From contig DATCDK010000214.1 in NCBI GenBank assembly GCA_036510735.1, forward strand, positions 1-22,663: a DNA stretch of 22,663 nt, given 5' to 3'. Under the pieces are notes generated by a model that made no database searches, was not told the origin of the DNA, and saw nothing but the letters and a program-made list of their open reading frames with translations. Below are positions 1 through 7,770 of this stretch, in pieces (the stretch's first letter is position 1; every line of letters starts with the position of its first letter). The DNA is from PALSA-607 sp036510735. Lineage in GTDB: Bacteria; Actinomycetota; Actinomycetes; Acidothermales; Acidothermaceae. The position numbers and the translations under genes were made by a program.

Positions 1-762
1 AAGGTCGACACCGGGCGGGACGACGGACACTGCGGCTGGATCCGCCTCGTACAGGTCGATCAGCTGCCGGGACTCAGCTGCGGTATTCGCGATCAGTCGG
101 TCGGCCGCCTCGACGACCTGCGCCTCTCCGATGGCCCGGGCCGACGGCTCAGGAGCATCGCCTTCGGCAAGCGCCGCGTTCTTGACCCGCGCGAGTGTGT
201 GCATGCTGTGAACGAGCGGAACCCCCCACCGCTCCTTCGCGAGCCAGCCCACCTGGCCCGACAGCCAGTAGTGAGAGTGGATCAGGTCATACCAACCGGG
301 TTCCCTCGCTGCCTCAGCCCGCAGGACTGCGGCCGTGAAGGCACAGAGCTGAGAGGGCAGATCCGATTTCGGCAGCGGCTCGAGCGGGCCGGCAACCACG
401 TTGCGGACGATGAAGCCTGGCTCGATGTACTCGATTGGGGGCACGTCGCCCGACCTGGCGCGGGTGAATACCTCGACCTCAACGCCTTGAGCGGCGAGCC
501 TGCGGGACAGTTCCATGATGTAGACGTTCATCCCACCGGCGTCGCCAACACCGGGCTGTTCGACCGGCGACGTGTGGAGGCTCAGCATCGCCAGGCGCTT
601 GAGCGGAGGGCGGGCACCTGACAACAGGGTCACCGGCGGTCGCGTCGCGGTGCCTCGAGGTGCGCTTACTCGGGGGGACGCGAGTCGGGGTGAGCGCCGA
701 CGCAGTTTCGCGACGGTCTGGAGATCGTCCGACAAGCTTCCTCCTCGCGCTCGCTCGGTCAT
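1..762 (-). CDS. mshA: D-inositol-3-phosphate glycosyltransferase MshA, N-terminal part (runs off the window)
   Basis: MshA transfers GlcNAc from UDP-GlcNAc to 1L-myo-inositol 1-phosphate, the first committed step of mycothiol synthesis in the cytoplasm. Translating the minus strand gives the family's N-terminal Rossmann domain: LHTSPVEQPGVGDAGGMNVY, then an FTRA segment, RNVVAGP, DLPSQLCAF, HSHYWLSGQVGW, HTLARVKNAALAEGD, and a VVPPGVDL segment at the window edge. This matches the M. tuberculosis protein almost motif for motif. About 254 codons are present, roughly half the enzyme; the UDP-sugar-binding C-terminal domain lies outside. The start is uncertain. ATG at 762 gives an Arg/Pro-rich extension of the kind seen in mycobacteria. 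TTG at 735 has a strong AGGAGGA just upstream. GTG at 633 and ATG at 588 are also in frame. The identification is very secure, the start is not. The gene is divergent from the SDR, as with Rv0484c and Rv0486. Confidence 0.93.
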   Translation of the reverse strand, partial: MTERARGGSLSDDLQTVAKLRRRSPRLASPRVSAPRGTATRPPVTLLSGARPPLKRLAMLSLHTSPVEQPGVGDAGGMNVYIMELSRRLAAQGVEVEVFTRARSGDVPPIEYIEPGFIVRNVVAGPLEPLPKSDLPSQLCAFTAAVLRAEAAREPGWYDLIHSHYWLSGQVGWLAKERWGVPLVHSMHTLARVKNAALAEGDAPEPSARAIGEAQVVEAADRLIANTAAESRQLIDLYEADPAAVSVVPPGVDL

Positions 763-919
763 CACAACTTACGCCGCTCGAGGTGGCGCCGTTCGATGGC
801 AGCTGCCACCTCGATGCGCAACGTCCGCGCCTTACCTGCCATTCCCGCTCAATCTGAGGAGAATGGCCACCCCTGCCCTGGCTACCCACCTCTGAGCCCG
901 GCACTGCCAAGATTCCCTC

Positions 920-1732
920 ATGAGCACAGGCCCAACCACTGAGCCCCCAACCAGCGAGCACCCAACCACCGAGCACCCACCCACCGAGCAATCGTCTCGG
1001 CCGGTCGCGGTGGTCACCGGTGCCAGCAGCGGGATCGGAGCGGCCACCGCGCGCCGACTCGCGCGAGAAGGCTTCGACGTCGTGTGCGCGGCCCGCAGAG
1101 CCGATCGGATTGCTGACGTCGCCGCCGAGATCGGCGGTCGCGCAGTCGTCCTCGATGTCACGGACGCTGCATCGGTGACCGCGCTCGCAGCTGCGGTGGC
1201 CTCGTGCTCGCTGCTCGTCAACGTGGCTGGCGGCGCGATCGGAGCCGAGCCCATCTCGGCGGCCAACCCAGACGACTGGCAGGCCATGTACGACACCAAC
1301 GTGCTCGGCGTCCTGCGGGTCACCCAGGCATTGCTGCCGGCGCTCATCGCATCCGGAGCCGGTCACGTGATTGTCGTCGGCTCGACCGCAGGCCGGATTG
1401 TCTACGAGGGCGGCGGCGGCTACACGGCCGCGAAACACGGCACGGCTGCGCTGACCGAAACCCTGCGCCTCGAACTGAACGGTCAGCCGGTGCGGGTGAC
1501 CGAGGTTGCCCCCGGCATGGTGCGCACGGAAGAGTTCAGCCTGAACAGAAACAGAGGGGACGCCGAGAAGGCCGCGGCGGTGTACAGGGGTGTCGCCGAA
1601 CCACTTACGGCAGAAGACATTGCGGACTGCATCAGCTGGTGCGCGACGCGGCCGCCCCATGTCAACGTCGACCTACTCGTCGTCAAGCCGCTTGCCCAAG
1701 CCGCTCAATACAAGGTGTACAGAACCTCATGA
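920..1732 (+). CDS. SDR family NAD(P)-dependent oxidoreductase
   Basis: This is a classical short-chain dehydrogenase/reductase of 270 residues. The cofactor motif TGASSGIG is at residues 33-40. The usual NNAG appears as NVAGG at 101-105. Asn127, Ser155, Tyr168 and Lys172 (YTAAK) form the expected catalytic set. A hydrophilic Pro/Thr/Glu/His-rich extension of about 27 residues made of near-repeats (TTE, SEHP, TEHP) precedes the Rossmann fold and is not part of the family domain. It may mean the true start lies further in, although no better start with a ribosome-binding site is visible. The substrate is unknown. Its place beside and divergent from mshA mirrors Rv0484c in M. tuberculosis, so it is probably a vertically kept neighbour. 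Its stop overlaps the next gene's ATG (ATGA), which indicates translational coupling. Confidence 0.9.
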   Translation: MSTGPTTEPPTSEHPTTEHPPTEQSSRPVAVVTGASSGIGAATARRLAREGFDVVCAARRADRIADVAAEIGGRAVVLDVTDAASVTALAAAVASCSLLVNVAGGAIGAEPISAANPDDWQAMYDTNVLGVLRVTQALLPALIASGAGHVIVVGSTAGRIVYEGGGGYTAAKHGTAALTETLRLELNGQPVRVTEVAPGMVRTEEFSLNRNRGDAEKAAAVYRGVAEPLTAEDIADCISWCATRPPHVNVDLLVVKPLAQAAQYKVYRTS

Positions 1733-2172
1733 CACAACCCCCCGCCGATCACGTGCACACCGTCAACAACGGCAAGCGCGACCTCACGCTTGATCAGCTC
1801 GCCGCCACCCAACCGGGGTTGGATCGCCTGATGGCTGAGCTCGGCCCACGCATGCATCGGCTGTATTTCGCAGGCAGAGTTGGGAATTGGCGACTCGCCG
1901 AGTATTTCTTCCGTTCGGTGGTGAAGCAGCTCAGCCTGTGTGCATTCTCACGACCGAAGTACGAGGAAGCCATCAACACCTACATCACCACCGACTGCGA
2001 GCCAGTACGGATCGCCATCAAAGCTGCGGACGGCGATGCCTTCGAGGCCGCGTACAACGCGATGGTGGGACGAGCCAACGCCTACCACGACGAGTTCGCG
2101 AAGCCCTATCTGCATTGGGTGTGCCCTACGACGCCACCGGAAGACCTTGACTTTGCTGCTGGTCTGACCTGA
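1729..2172 (+). CDS. Conserved hypothetical small helical protein, coupled to the SDR
   Basis: The product has 147 residues and I do not recognise its family. The ATG sits inside the ATGA overlap with the SDR stop, so the two genes are probably translated together. The protein is soluble and predicted mostly alpha-helical, with no signal peptide and no membrane segment. Notable parts are an AGRVGNWRLAEYFF segment near residues 47-60, a central PVRIAIKAADGDAFEAAYNAM helix pair, and a C-terminal part containing YHDEFAKPYLHWVCP. The aromatic, His and Trp residues in these helices would suit a cofactor-binding helical bundle, but that is only a guess. The last 47 bases overlap the 3' end of the convergent membrane-protein gene, which supports a compact layout and is not evidence against either gene. 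Confidence 0.75.
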   Translation: MTQPPADHVHTVNNGKRDLTLDQLAATQPGLDRLMAELGPRMHRLYFAGRVGNWRLAEYFFRSVVKQLSLCAFSRPKYEEAINTYITTDCEPVRIAIKAADGDAFEAAYNAMVGRANAYHDEFAKPYLHWVCPTTPPEDLDFAAGLT

Positions 2173-3364
2173 CCTCGCTCGATCCGTAGCGGATCGCCAG
2201 CGCGATCACTCCCACGCAAAACACCAAGACCCACCACGAGCCCACGACACCGCTGGTGATGGCGAAGCTGCAGGTGGCGAACACCATCCATGCCCCGGTC
2301 ACGAGGCTGCTGCCAAGTGTGGTCAATCGACCACTTGCCCACTGCCCAAGCAACAGGCAGACCAGCACCGGCGGGTAGTAGTACGCGATGTTGCGTGGAT
2401 CCACGAGTAGCCGAGCCGCGATGGCCGCCGCCGGCACCAGCCAGACCGCACAATTTCGCCCTCGCGTTCGAAACAAGACCACGAGTCCGACGCTCGTCGC
2501 GAGAGCTGCTTGGAATAGCCGCAGCTGCCAAGTAAAACCCGTGCCGTCGTGAAACAGCAGGTTCAACGGAGCGTCGTGCTCGATCTGCCACGAGCCGTGG
2601 AACATCTCGAATCGACCGAAGACAATGAACGGTCCGTAACAAACCGCGACTGTCGCAGCTGCCATCAAGCCCGCATACACACTGGCGCGCCTCGAGGCAC
2701 GAATAAGCAGTACGGCGACGGCGACGAGCGCCCAGAGCTTGACGCCTGCCGCGAGGCCGAAGATCACGCCGGCTTGGCCATGACGGCCGGTCGCAGCACG
2801 GCCCGCCGCAATCAATACCAGCAGGGTCACCAGCAGGTCATCTGGGTGTGCGTACATTGCCACGACCCAAAGGCCACCCGTCAGTGCGAAGACGATGCAC
2901 GCACTGAACTCGCGCGCCGCCGTCGTCCGGCCGTCTAGCAGGTATGCAGCGAAGACGGCGCGGCACGCAACCACCATGAGCAACGCACATGCCAATGCAG
3001 TGACGAGCCCGCCACCGGTCCAATACGGCAGACCGAAAGCATCGCCGAGGCGCAGGCCGATGCCCTCGAGCAAGACGAAGATTGGCCCACTCTGCAGGGT
3101 CGAGCTCGCGAAGGTGTCGGCCCAATGGGACGAGAGCAGGGTGTGGCCCGCACCGGCGAAGAGGAACGCGTCCCCGCCCGGACCGTTCAGGTCTTGGCCC
3201 ACATACGCGATCGCGAGGTACACGGCGATGACGATCGGGACCCGAAGGCGAAAGAGCCGCGGGAACCGCTGCGCGGCAAGTGCGTAGCGGCCGAACAGTC
3301 GCTCTTCTTCACGGCGCAGCCAGTCCGCAGACGTAACCGCGGCCTCGCTCAGGACAGAGGACAT
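2126..3364 (-). CDS. Polytopic membrane protein, GT-C/GT87-like glycosyltransferase candidate
   Basis: The product has about 412 residues with roughly ten hydrophobic helices, for example RVPIVIAVYLAIAYVG, ALACALLMVVACRAVF and VVAMYAHPDDLLVTLLVLIAA. An early loop after the first helix carries the acidic GPGGDAFLFAGAG segment, and a PDDLL motif follows a central helix. This layout recalls GT-C polyprenyl-phosphate-sugar glycosyltransferases (GT87/DUF2029 type), which act at the outer face of the membrane. I cannot name a substrate, and the assignment rests on topology and general appearance rather than a diagnostic motif. ATG at 3364 was chosen; an in-frame TTG at 3382 adds six residues. The 3' end overlaps the preceding plus-strand gene by 47 bases. 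Confidence 0.75.
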   Translation of the reverse strand: MSSVLSEAAVTSADWLRREEERLFGRYALAAQRFPRLFRLRVPIVIAVYLAIAYVGQDLNGPGGDAFLFAGAGHTLLSSHWADTFASSTLQSGPIFVLLEGIGLRLGDAFGLPYWTGGGLVTALACALLMVVACRAVFAAYLLDGRTTAAREFSACIVFALTGGLWVVAMYAHPDDLLVTLLVLIAAGRAATGRHGQAGVIFGLAAGVKLWALVAVAVLLIRASRRASVYAGLMAAATVAVCYGPFIVFGRFEMFHGSWQIEHDAPLNLLFHDGTGFTWQLRLFQAALATSVGLVVLFRTRGRNCAVWLVPAAAIAARLLVDPRNIAYYYPPVLVCLLLGQWASGRLTTLGSSLVTGAWMVFATCSFAITSGVVGSWWVLVFCVGVIALAIRYGSSEVRSDQQQSQGLPVAS

Positions 3365-3435
3365 CCCCCATCCGTCGACCAAATCGCGCCACGCCTAAAG
3401 CCGATCGACCGCCGGTTCGGCGCCGCGTGACCGAG

Positions 3436-3720
3436 CTAACGTCCGCGAACCCGCCTCAACGCCGGCCGCACGTCGACGAAGTACACTATGGTGGCAATGA
3501 TCGCTGCCAGCCCGAGCGGTCCGAACCATCCGCTCAACAAAACGACGATCACCGCCACGGCAAGGATCGCCAGCCAGGCCTGCTTGGTTAGTTTCCCGGC
3601 CGCGACATACGCGGCCGCCGGGGCGAGTGCAGCGTCGATCAGCGCATAGACCTGCACGACCAGCGCGGCAAGAAGAACAACGGTGGTCAACGACGCGGAG
3701 AGGTGCAACACACCATCCAC
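3436..3720 (-). CDS. DUF2516 family small membrane protein
   Basis: This is a 94-residue protein with about two or three hydrophobic helices (around residues 5-30 and 45-85) and a short basic Arg-rich C-terminus (RPALRRVRGR). GTG at 3720 is chosen because a GAAGG lies nine to thirteen bases upstream, overlapping the stop of the aldo/keto reductase gene ten bases away. The longer open frame upstream is only the antisense-like extension through that gene. In M. tuberculosis the corresponding protein Rv0476 directly follows hbhA; here an aldo/keto reductase gene stands between them. Its function is unknown. The context suggests a role connected to the XRE-HbhA operon at the cell envelope. Confidence 0.82.
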   Translation of the reverse strand: MDGVLHLSASLTTVVLLAALVVQVYALIDAALAPAAAYVAAGKLTKQAWLAILAVAVIVVLLSGWFGPLGLAAIIATIVYFVDVRPALRRVRGR

Positions 3721-3730
3721 GGTACTGCCT

Positions 3731-4693
3731 TCAGGAGCGGCGCGCGGCGCCCGTGATGCCGTCGAGCTCGACCAGATCGACGGACGCGGGCTCCCACGCG
3801 GCCGCGCGCGCATTCGCCAGCACCTGCTCAGGTTTCGTGGCGCCGACGATGACGGTACTAACGCCGGGCTGCGCCGTGAGCCCACCGATCGCGACCTCAA
3901 GCATGCTGAGACCGCGCGCATTGGCAAACTTCTGCAAGGCGTCGATCACGTCCCAGTTGGCGCGCTCGAGGAGTTCGGCGTCCCCAGCCAGACGGGTGCC
4001 TTCAGGGGCAGCCTGCCCACGCGTGTACTTGCCGGTGAGCAAGCCACGTGCCAGCGGATAGAACGGAATGAAGCCGACGCCGGCGTGCTCTGCGGCCGGG
4101 AGGAGTTCGTTCTCGGCGCCGCGTTCCAGCAGGCTGTACTGGTTCTGCGTGCTGACGAAACGTGCGCCGCTGTTTGCACGTGCAGCCCAGTCAGCGTCGA
4201 CGACCTGCCAGCCATCAAACTGCGATGAACCGATGTAGCGAACCTTGCCTTCGCGCACGAGTTCGTCAAGCGCAGCAAGGGTTTCTTCTATGGGCGTCAG
4301 GCTGTCTGGCCGGTGTAGCTGGTACAGGTCGATGTAGTCAGTACGCAGCCGCCGCAGTGATCCTTCGATCGACGCCCGGACATAGCGACGCGACCCGCGA
4401 GCCTCGTGCGCTGGCAACGTCATCCCGCCCGTGGGCAAGCCGAACTTGGTGGCAAGGACGACGCGGTCACGACGGCCCTCGAGCGCCTGGCCAAGAAGGT
4501 CCTCGCACGCCCCAGGCGTACTGCCGTAGACGTCGGCAGCGTCGAAGAACGTGATGCCAGCGTCAAAGGTTGCGTCAACGACCGCTCGAGTGCCCGCGAG
4601 GTCGAGGCGGCGCCCGATCTGATTGCAACCAAGGCCGACTGTAGACACGGTCAAGCCGGAGTCACCAAGTTGGCGGTACGTCATGTCACCCAT
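3731..4693 (-). CDS. Aldo/keto reductase
   Basis: This NADPH-dependent aldo/keto reductase of 320 residues has a complete catalytic tetrad: Asp51 (FFDAAD), Tyr56 (VYG), Lys83 (ATKFG) and His127 (YQLHRPD). The C-terminal cofactor region includes STVIVGATKPEQVLANA. It belongs to the general bacterial AKR group that resembles potassium-channel beta subunits and YhdN-type enzymes, and the substrate cannot be read from sequence. The start at 4693 has AGGG about ten bases upstream; an ATG three codons later is the alternative. It is the last but one gene of the minus-strand run that begins with the XRE regulator. A 76-bp palindromic element lies in its 147-bp upstream gap, so it may not be cotranscribed with hbhA. 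Confidence 0.93.
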   Translation of the reverse strand: MGDMTYRQLGDSGLTVSTVGLGCNQIGRRLDLAGTRAVVDATFDAGITFFDAADVYGSTPGACEDLLGQALEGRRDRVVLATKFGLPTGGMTLPAHEARGSRRYVRASIEGSLRRLRTDYIDLYQLHRPDSLTPIEETLAALDELVREGKVRYIGSSQFDGWQVVDADWAARANSGARFVSTQNQYSLLERGAENELLPAAEHAGVGFIPFYPLARGLLTGKYTRGQAAPEGTRLAGDAELLERANWDVIDALQKFANARGLSMLEVAIGGLTAQPGVSTVIVGATKPEQVLANARAAAWEPASVDLVELDGITGAARRS

Positions 4694-4754
4694 ACGACCA
4701 CCCTACGAAACGCACGTTCGCGGTCACGTGAGCGGTCCGGTCGCACCCGCGGAG

Positions 4755-4830
4755 CGACTTCGCATCCCTGGTGGTCGTACAAACCGCGGGTTTGCTGGTG
4801 CATCACGACCACTCGGGATGCGAAGCGTGG
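4755..4830. repeat. 76-bp palindromic element, copy 1
   Basis: The element starts CGACTTCGCATCCCTGGTGG and ends GGGATGCGAAGCGTGG. Its ends form an imperfect inverted repeat (CTTCGCATCCC, then TGGTCGT with two mismatches in between), and a second short hairpin, CAAACC-GCG-GGTTTG, lies in the middle. It aligns without gaps over all 76 bases to 15705-15780 (61 identities by hand count), while the flanks do not match. It begins ten bases after the hbhA stop codon, in the gap before the aldo/keto reductase gene. It could act as an RNA hairpin or terminator, but there is no clear run of T. The match to a second copy makes a dispersed REP- or MITE-like unit more likely. Confidence 0.85.
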
Positions 4831-4840
4831 ATCTCGGACC

Positions 4841-5338
4841 TCAGGCGGACGTCGTTTTCTTGCCGCCGACCTTGGCTGCGGCCTTTTTCGTCGGAACCTT
4901 CTTGGTCGCTACCTTTTTCGCCGCGGCCTTCGTGGACGCCTTTTTTGCTGGCTTCTTTGCGCTTTTCGCAGCAGCGTGCGAGGTCTTCTTCGGGGCCAGG
5001 CGCCGAACAGGCTCGGGCATGAACGGCTCGTGGACGAACGGCTCGTCCTCTTCGGCGACCACCTCGTCGCCGCGCATCTTCGTCATGACGTCCTGACCGC
5101 GTCGGGTGAGTTCGTCGTACAGCTCGCCAACCTTCAGATTCGCGCGGAACGCAGAACCGATCAACACACCTGCGGCCCGCATGGGGAAGTCGCGGTTCTC
5201 TTCCTGCCATGTTGTGACCGCGTCTGGCAACTCGCGCAGCTTCTCCGACACCAGGTCGCCGACGCCGACGAGCAGTTGCAACGGGCGATCGCCGACCGCC
5301 TTCTGAACGCTGTTCAACAAATCGTCTGTGCGGCTCAT
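4841..5338 (-). CDS. hbhA: HbhA-like heparin-binding protein with lysine/alanine-rich tail
   Basis: The product has 165 residues with two parts. Residues 1 to about 95 form an amphipathic helical region that starts RTDDLLNSVQKAVGDRPLQL and includes REL, FPMRAAGVLIGSAFRANLKV and YDELTRRGQDV. After an acidic/proline linker (VAEEDEPFVHEPF), the tail from about residue 115 is Lys/Ala repeats (KKPAKKA, AAKKVATKK, KKAAAKV). Mycobacterial HbhA (Rv0475) has this plan; it binds sulfated glycans and also affects envelope and lipid bodies. The N-terminal coiled coil here is shorter than the mycobacterial one. ATG overlaps the stop of the upstream regulator gene (ATGA), and a GAGGAG lies seven bases before it. 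Whether it binds heparin cannot be known; the tail could equally bind nucleic acid or polysaccharide. Confidence 0.82.
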   Translation of the reverse strand: MSRTDDLLNSVQKAVGDRPLQLLVGVGDLVSEKLRELPDAVTTWQEENRDFPMRAAGVLIGSAFRANLKVGELYDELTRRGQDVMTKMRGDEVVAEEDEPFVHEPFMPEPVRRLAPKKTSHAAAKSAKKPAKKASTKAAAKKVATKKVPTKKAAAKVGGKKTTSA

Positions 5339-5922
5339 CGCGATCTCCTCGGCGACGTCGAACGGGACATCGTGGTGCGCAATGGGGTGACTCGAGCCGA
5401 TGGGGCGCTGACGGCTTTCGCCGAGCCGGGGTGACCGGACGTGTTGTGTCTAGGCGCAGTGTGTTCGTGACCCGATGCGGACCCGGCGGCCGAAGACGCG
5501 TGCCCGGCGGCGTCATCGAGCTCAATGGCGGACGCAGTTGCACTCGACGCCTGCGCACGATTGGCGGCGGCCTCGTCGGCGTCGCGCCTCATGTTCTCCT
5601 TGCGGAACGAGTCGTACACCTCGACCATCACCTGCTTTTGGCGCTCGGTAATAGTCGGGTCGGCGATGATCGCGTCAATAACGACGCCGCCGACGACCCG
5701 TTCGTCAAGAATGCCCGCCTGGACGTACAGCGCCTCAGCGGAGATCCGCAGGCCCTTCGCGATCTGCTGCATGATCTCGGCGCTCGGCCGCCGCAGCCCG
5801 CGCTCGATCTGGCTCAGGTAGGGGTTGGAGACGCCCGCCAGCTTCGCCAGCTGCCGGACCGAAATCTGTGCCGTGCGCCGCTGCTCACGGATGAACTCAC
5901 CGAGATCGAAGTTCTGTGCCAT
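5335..5922 (-). CDS. XRE family transcriptional regulator (Rv0474-like)
   Basis: The product has 195 residues. Residues 4-65 form a Cro/CI-type helix-turn-helix: IREQRRTAQISVRQLAKLAG, then VSNPYLSQIERGLRRPSAEI, with the usual Q and S contacts in the recognition helix. Residues 66-115 resemble the dimerising region of its M. tuberculosis counterpart (ALYVQAGIL, DAIIADPTITERQKQVMVEV, YDSFRKEN). The C-terminal 75 residues are low-complexity Ala/Ser/His and then a basic Arg/Ser end, longer than the mycobacterial protein of about 140 residues. That tail also carries the ribosome-binding site of the next gene. ATG at 5922 was chosen because the longer open frame upstream lacks family similarity. 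It is first in the hbhA operon and probably regulates it. Confidence 0.9.
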   Translation of the reverse strand: MAQNFDLGEFIREQRRTAQISVRQLAKLAGVSNPYLSQIERGLRRPSAEIMQQIAKGLRISAEALYVQAGILDERVVGGVVIDAIIADPTITERQKQVMVEVYDSFRKENMRRDADEAAANRAQASSATASAIELDDAAGHASSAAGSASGHEHTAPRHNTSGHPGSAKAVSAPSARVTPLRTTMSRSTSPRRSR

Positions 5923-5943
5923 GCGCCCAGTTTCGCTCGGCAC

Positions 5944-5970
5944 GCTAGCTATTGCAAGCGCCCCGCTAGC
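5944..5970 (-). promoter_or_regulatory. Paired GCTAGC palindromes upstream of the XRE gene (candidate operator)
   Basis: Two identical six-base palindromes, GCTAGC at 5944-5949 and 5965-5970, have centres 21 bases apart, two helical turns. Each is the inner part of a ten-base inverted arm, GC(A/G)(C/T)GCTAGC. Read on the minus strand a TTGCAA lies between them, and 17 bases later GAAACT stands six bases before the XRE ATG, which would fit a promoter for a leaderless transcript. The -10 is weak. A binding site for the XRE protein itself is the natural guess. Confidence 0.45.
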
Positions 5971-6075
5971 ACGCCGGCTCCGAACATGGGTGTCGGCCGT
6001 TAGCCTGGGAGCAGCTCCTCGCTCCTCGGCAGCCGCCCAGCGGAACCCCGCGCCACCGTCGAAACGGGTCCAACC

Positions 6076-7767
6076 TTGTCGCATCACCACCAGCGCCGGG
6101 CAGTCGCGACTGCGGCCAGCGCCGCGTGTGTCGCACTCGCTCTCCTCAGCGCGTGCACCTCGAAGAGCGTCAGTAGCGGTCCGGCGCCCACGGTCTCGGC
6201 AGCAATCGGGTCATCAGCACCGGCCGCACCGTCCGCCGCTGCCTCGTCGACCACTGCGGCTGCGTCAAGCCCGGCGAGCGGCGCAGCGAGTGCTGGCAGC
6301 CCGATCGCCAGCTCGAGCAACGACGGCCGCAGCGATCCGGGTGCCTTCGCGAGCAACCTCAACTGGACCGACATCACCAAGCAGCTCAGCGGAGCGGTGG
6401 GCGACAACAAACACACGTTCTCGTACGCCAAGGCGACGATGCAGGTGCCGCTCAACTGGGCTGACGTCACGAGCAAGAAGATCAGCATCACCGTGCTGCG
6501 GATTCGCTCGGCGAGCCAGCAGAACCGCATCGGCTCACTCGTCATCAACCCTGGCGGCCCAGGCGGCTCCGGCGTCGAAGCGGCGTTGTCACTCGCAGTA
6601 GACGAACTGCCGCAAGCGATTCTCGACAGGTTCGACATCGTCGGCTTCGACCCGCGCGGGATCGGCCTCAGTGATCCGATCCAGTGCATCACCGACAAGC
6701 AGAAGGATGCCGAGCTCAATCTCCCTGCTGACCCGAAGACAACCGCACAGTGGCAGGAGGAAATCGCCGATGCGACCAAGGTTGCGCAGGAGTGCTACAC
6801 CGAATACGGCTCGGACCTGACCTACTACTCGACAGCCGAAACGGCGCGCGACATGGAAGCGCTGCGGGCGAAACTCGGCGATCCCAAATTGACGTACCTC
6901 GGTTACTCCTACGGCACGCTGATCGGAGCCGAGTACGCATCGGCGTATCCGGACAAGGTCCGCGCACTTGTGCTCGACGGCGCGGTCGACCCGACGATCT
7001 CCTCGACCGACCAGGACAAGACGCAAGCGGCCGGCTTCCAGCTGGCGTTCAGCCACTTTGCGGCGAGCTGCACCGCGAAGGGCTCAAGCTGCAAGCTCGG
7101 ATCCGATCCTCAGCAGTACGTGCTCAACCTGATGACCAAGGCCGCGGCGCATCCGATTCCGAGCGGCGACTCCGCCGACAAACGCACAGCCGACGACGGC
7201 GCCGTCCTGCTCGGTGTGATCTCAGCGCTCTACGACGAGACCCAATGGCCGGACTTAATCACCGCGCTTGCCGACGCGAACAAGGGTGACGCGTCGGGCG
7301 TCTTGTCGCTCGACGACCAGTACAACGAGCGCAACACGGATGGCACCTACACGAACCTCGAAGATGCGAACGCCACGATTGGCTGCGCCGACGCAACGCA
7401 ACGGCCGACGGTCGCGCAAGCGCAGGCGCTGCAACCCGTGTGGCGGGCCACCAATCCACTCTTCGGCGGCTCTGCGGCGTCCAGCCTCGGCTTTTGCAGT
7501 TTGTGGAAGGCACCGGCCGACCAGCCGATCACCGTCGCGAACAAAGGCGCGGCCCCGATCCTGGTCATCGGCACGACCGGCGACCCCGCGACACCGATCT
7601 CGGGTGCTCAACACCTCGCCGCGCTGCTTGGATCGGGCCGGCTGCTGGTCTGGCAGGGCGACGGGCACACCGCCTACCCCAAAACGACGTGCGTCACGAA
7701 CGACGTGAACAGCTACCTGATCAACCTGACACTGCCACCGACCGGAGCCACCTGCCCCGCGAGCTGA
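6076..7767 (+). CDS. Secreted alpha/beta-hydrolase lipoprotein, tripeptidyl aminopeptidase (S33) family
   Basis: This is a 563-residue alpha/beta-hydrolase of the SlpD/SlpE/TAP type, which releases short peptides from protein N-termini outside the cell. The signal peptide has Arg7-Arg8, a hydrophobic stretch and a lipobox LSAC with Cys27, so it is probably a lipoprotein. A Ser/Ala-rich linker runs to about residue 85. The oxyanion-loop motif NPGGPGGSG follows, then the nucleophile elbow GYSYG with Ser278, Asp503 in TTGDPATP and His531 in GDGHTAYP. The cap and C-terminal domains (ADATQRP, CSLWKAP) match the TAP C-terminal domain. The start is a TTG with no strong ribosome-binding site, chosen because it supplies the basic start of the signal peptide. 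The gene stands alone, three bases from the convergent rsiG-like gene. Confidence 0.93.
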   Translation: MSHHHQRRAVATAASAACVALALLSACTSKSVSSGPAPTVSAAIGSSAPAAPSAAASSTTAAASSPASGAASAGSPIASSSNDGRSDPGAFASNLNWTDITKQLSGAVGDNKHTFSYAKATMQVPLNWADVTSKKISITVLRIRSASQQNRIGSLVINPGGPGGSGVEAALSLAVDELPQAILDRFDIVGFDPRGIGLSDPIQCITDKQKDAELNLPADPKTTAQWQEEIADATKVAQECYTEYGSDLTYYSTAETARDMEALRAKLGDPKLTYLGYSYGTLIGAEYASAYPDKVRALVLDGAVDPTISSTDQDKTQAAGFQLAFSHFAASCTAKGSSCKLGSDPQQYVLNLMTKAAAHPIPSGDSADKRTADDGAVLLGVISALYDETQWPDLITALADANKGDASGVLSLDDQYNERNTDGTYTNLEDANATIGCADATQRPTVAQAQALQPVWRATNPLFGGSAASSLGFCSLWKAPADQPITVANKGAAPILVIGTTGDPATPISGAQHLAALLGSGRLLVWQGDGHTAYPKTTCVTNDVNSYLINLTLPPTGATCPAS

Positions 7768-7770
7768 CGG

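Noticed and set aside
479..1660. A 393-codon minus-strand open frame across mshA and the SDR
   Set aside because: It runs antisense to the clear SDR and out of frame with mshA, with Arg/Gly-rich low-quality sequence; it is a high-GC shadow.
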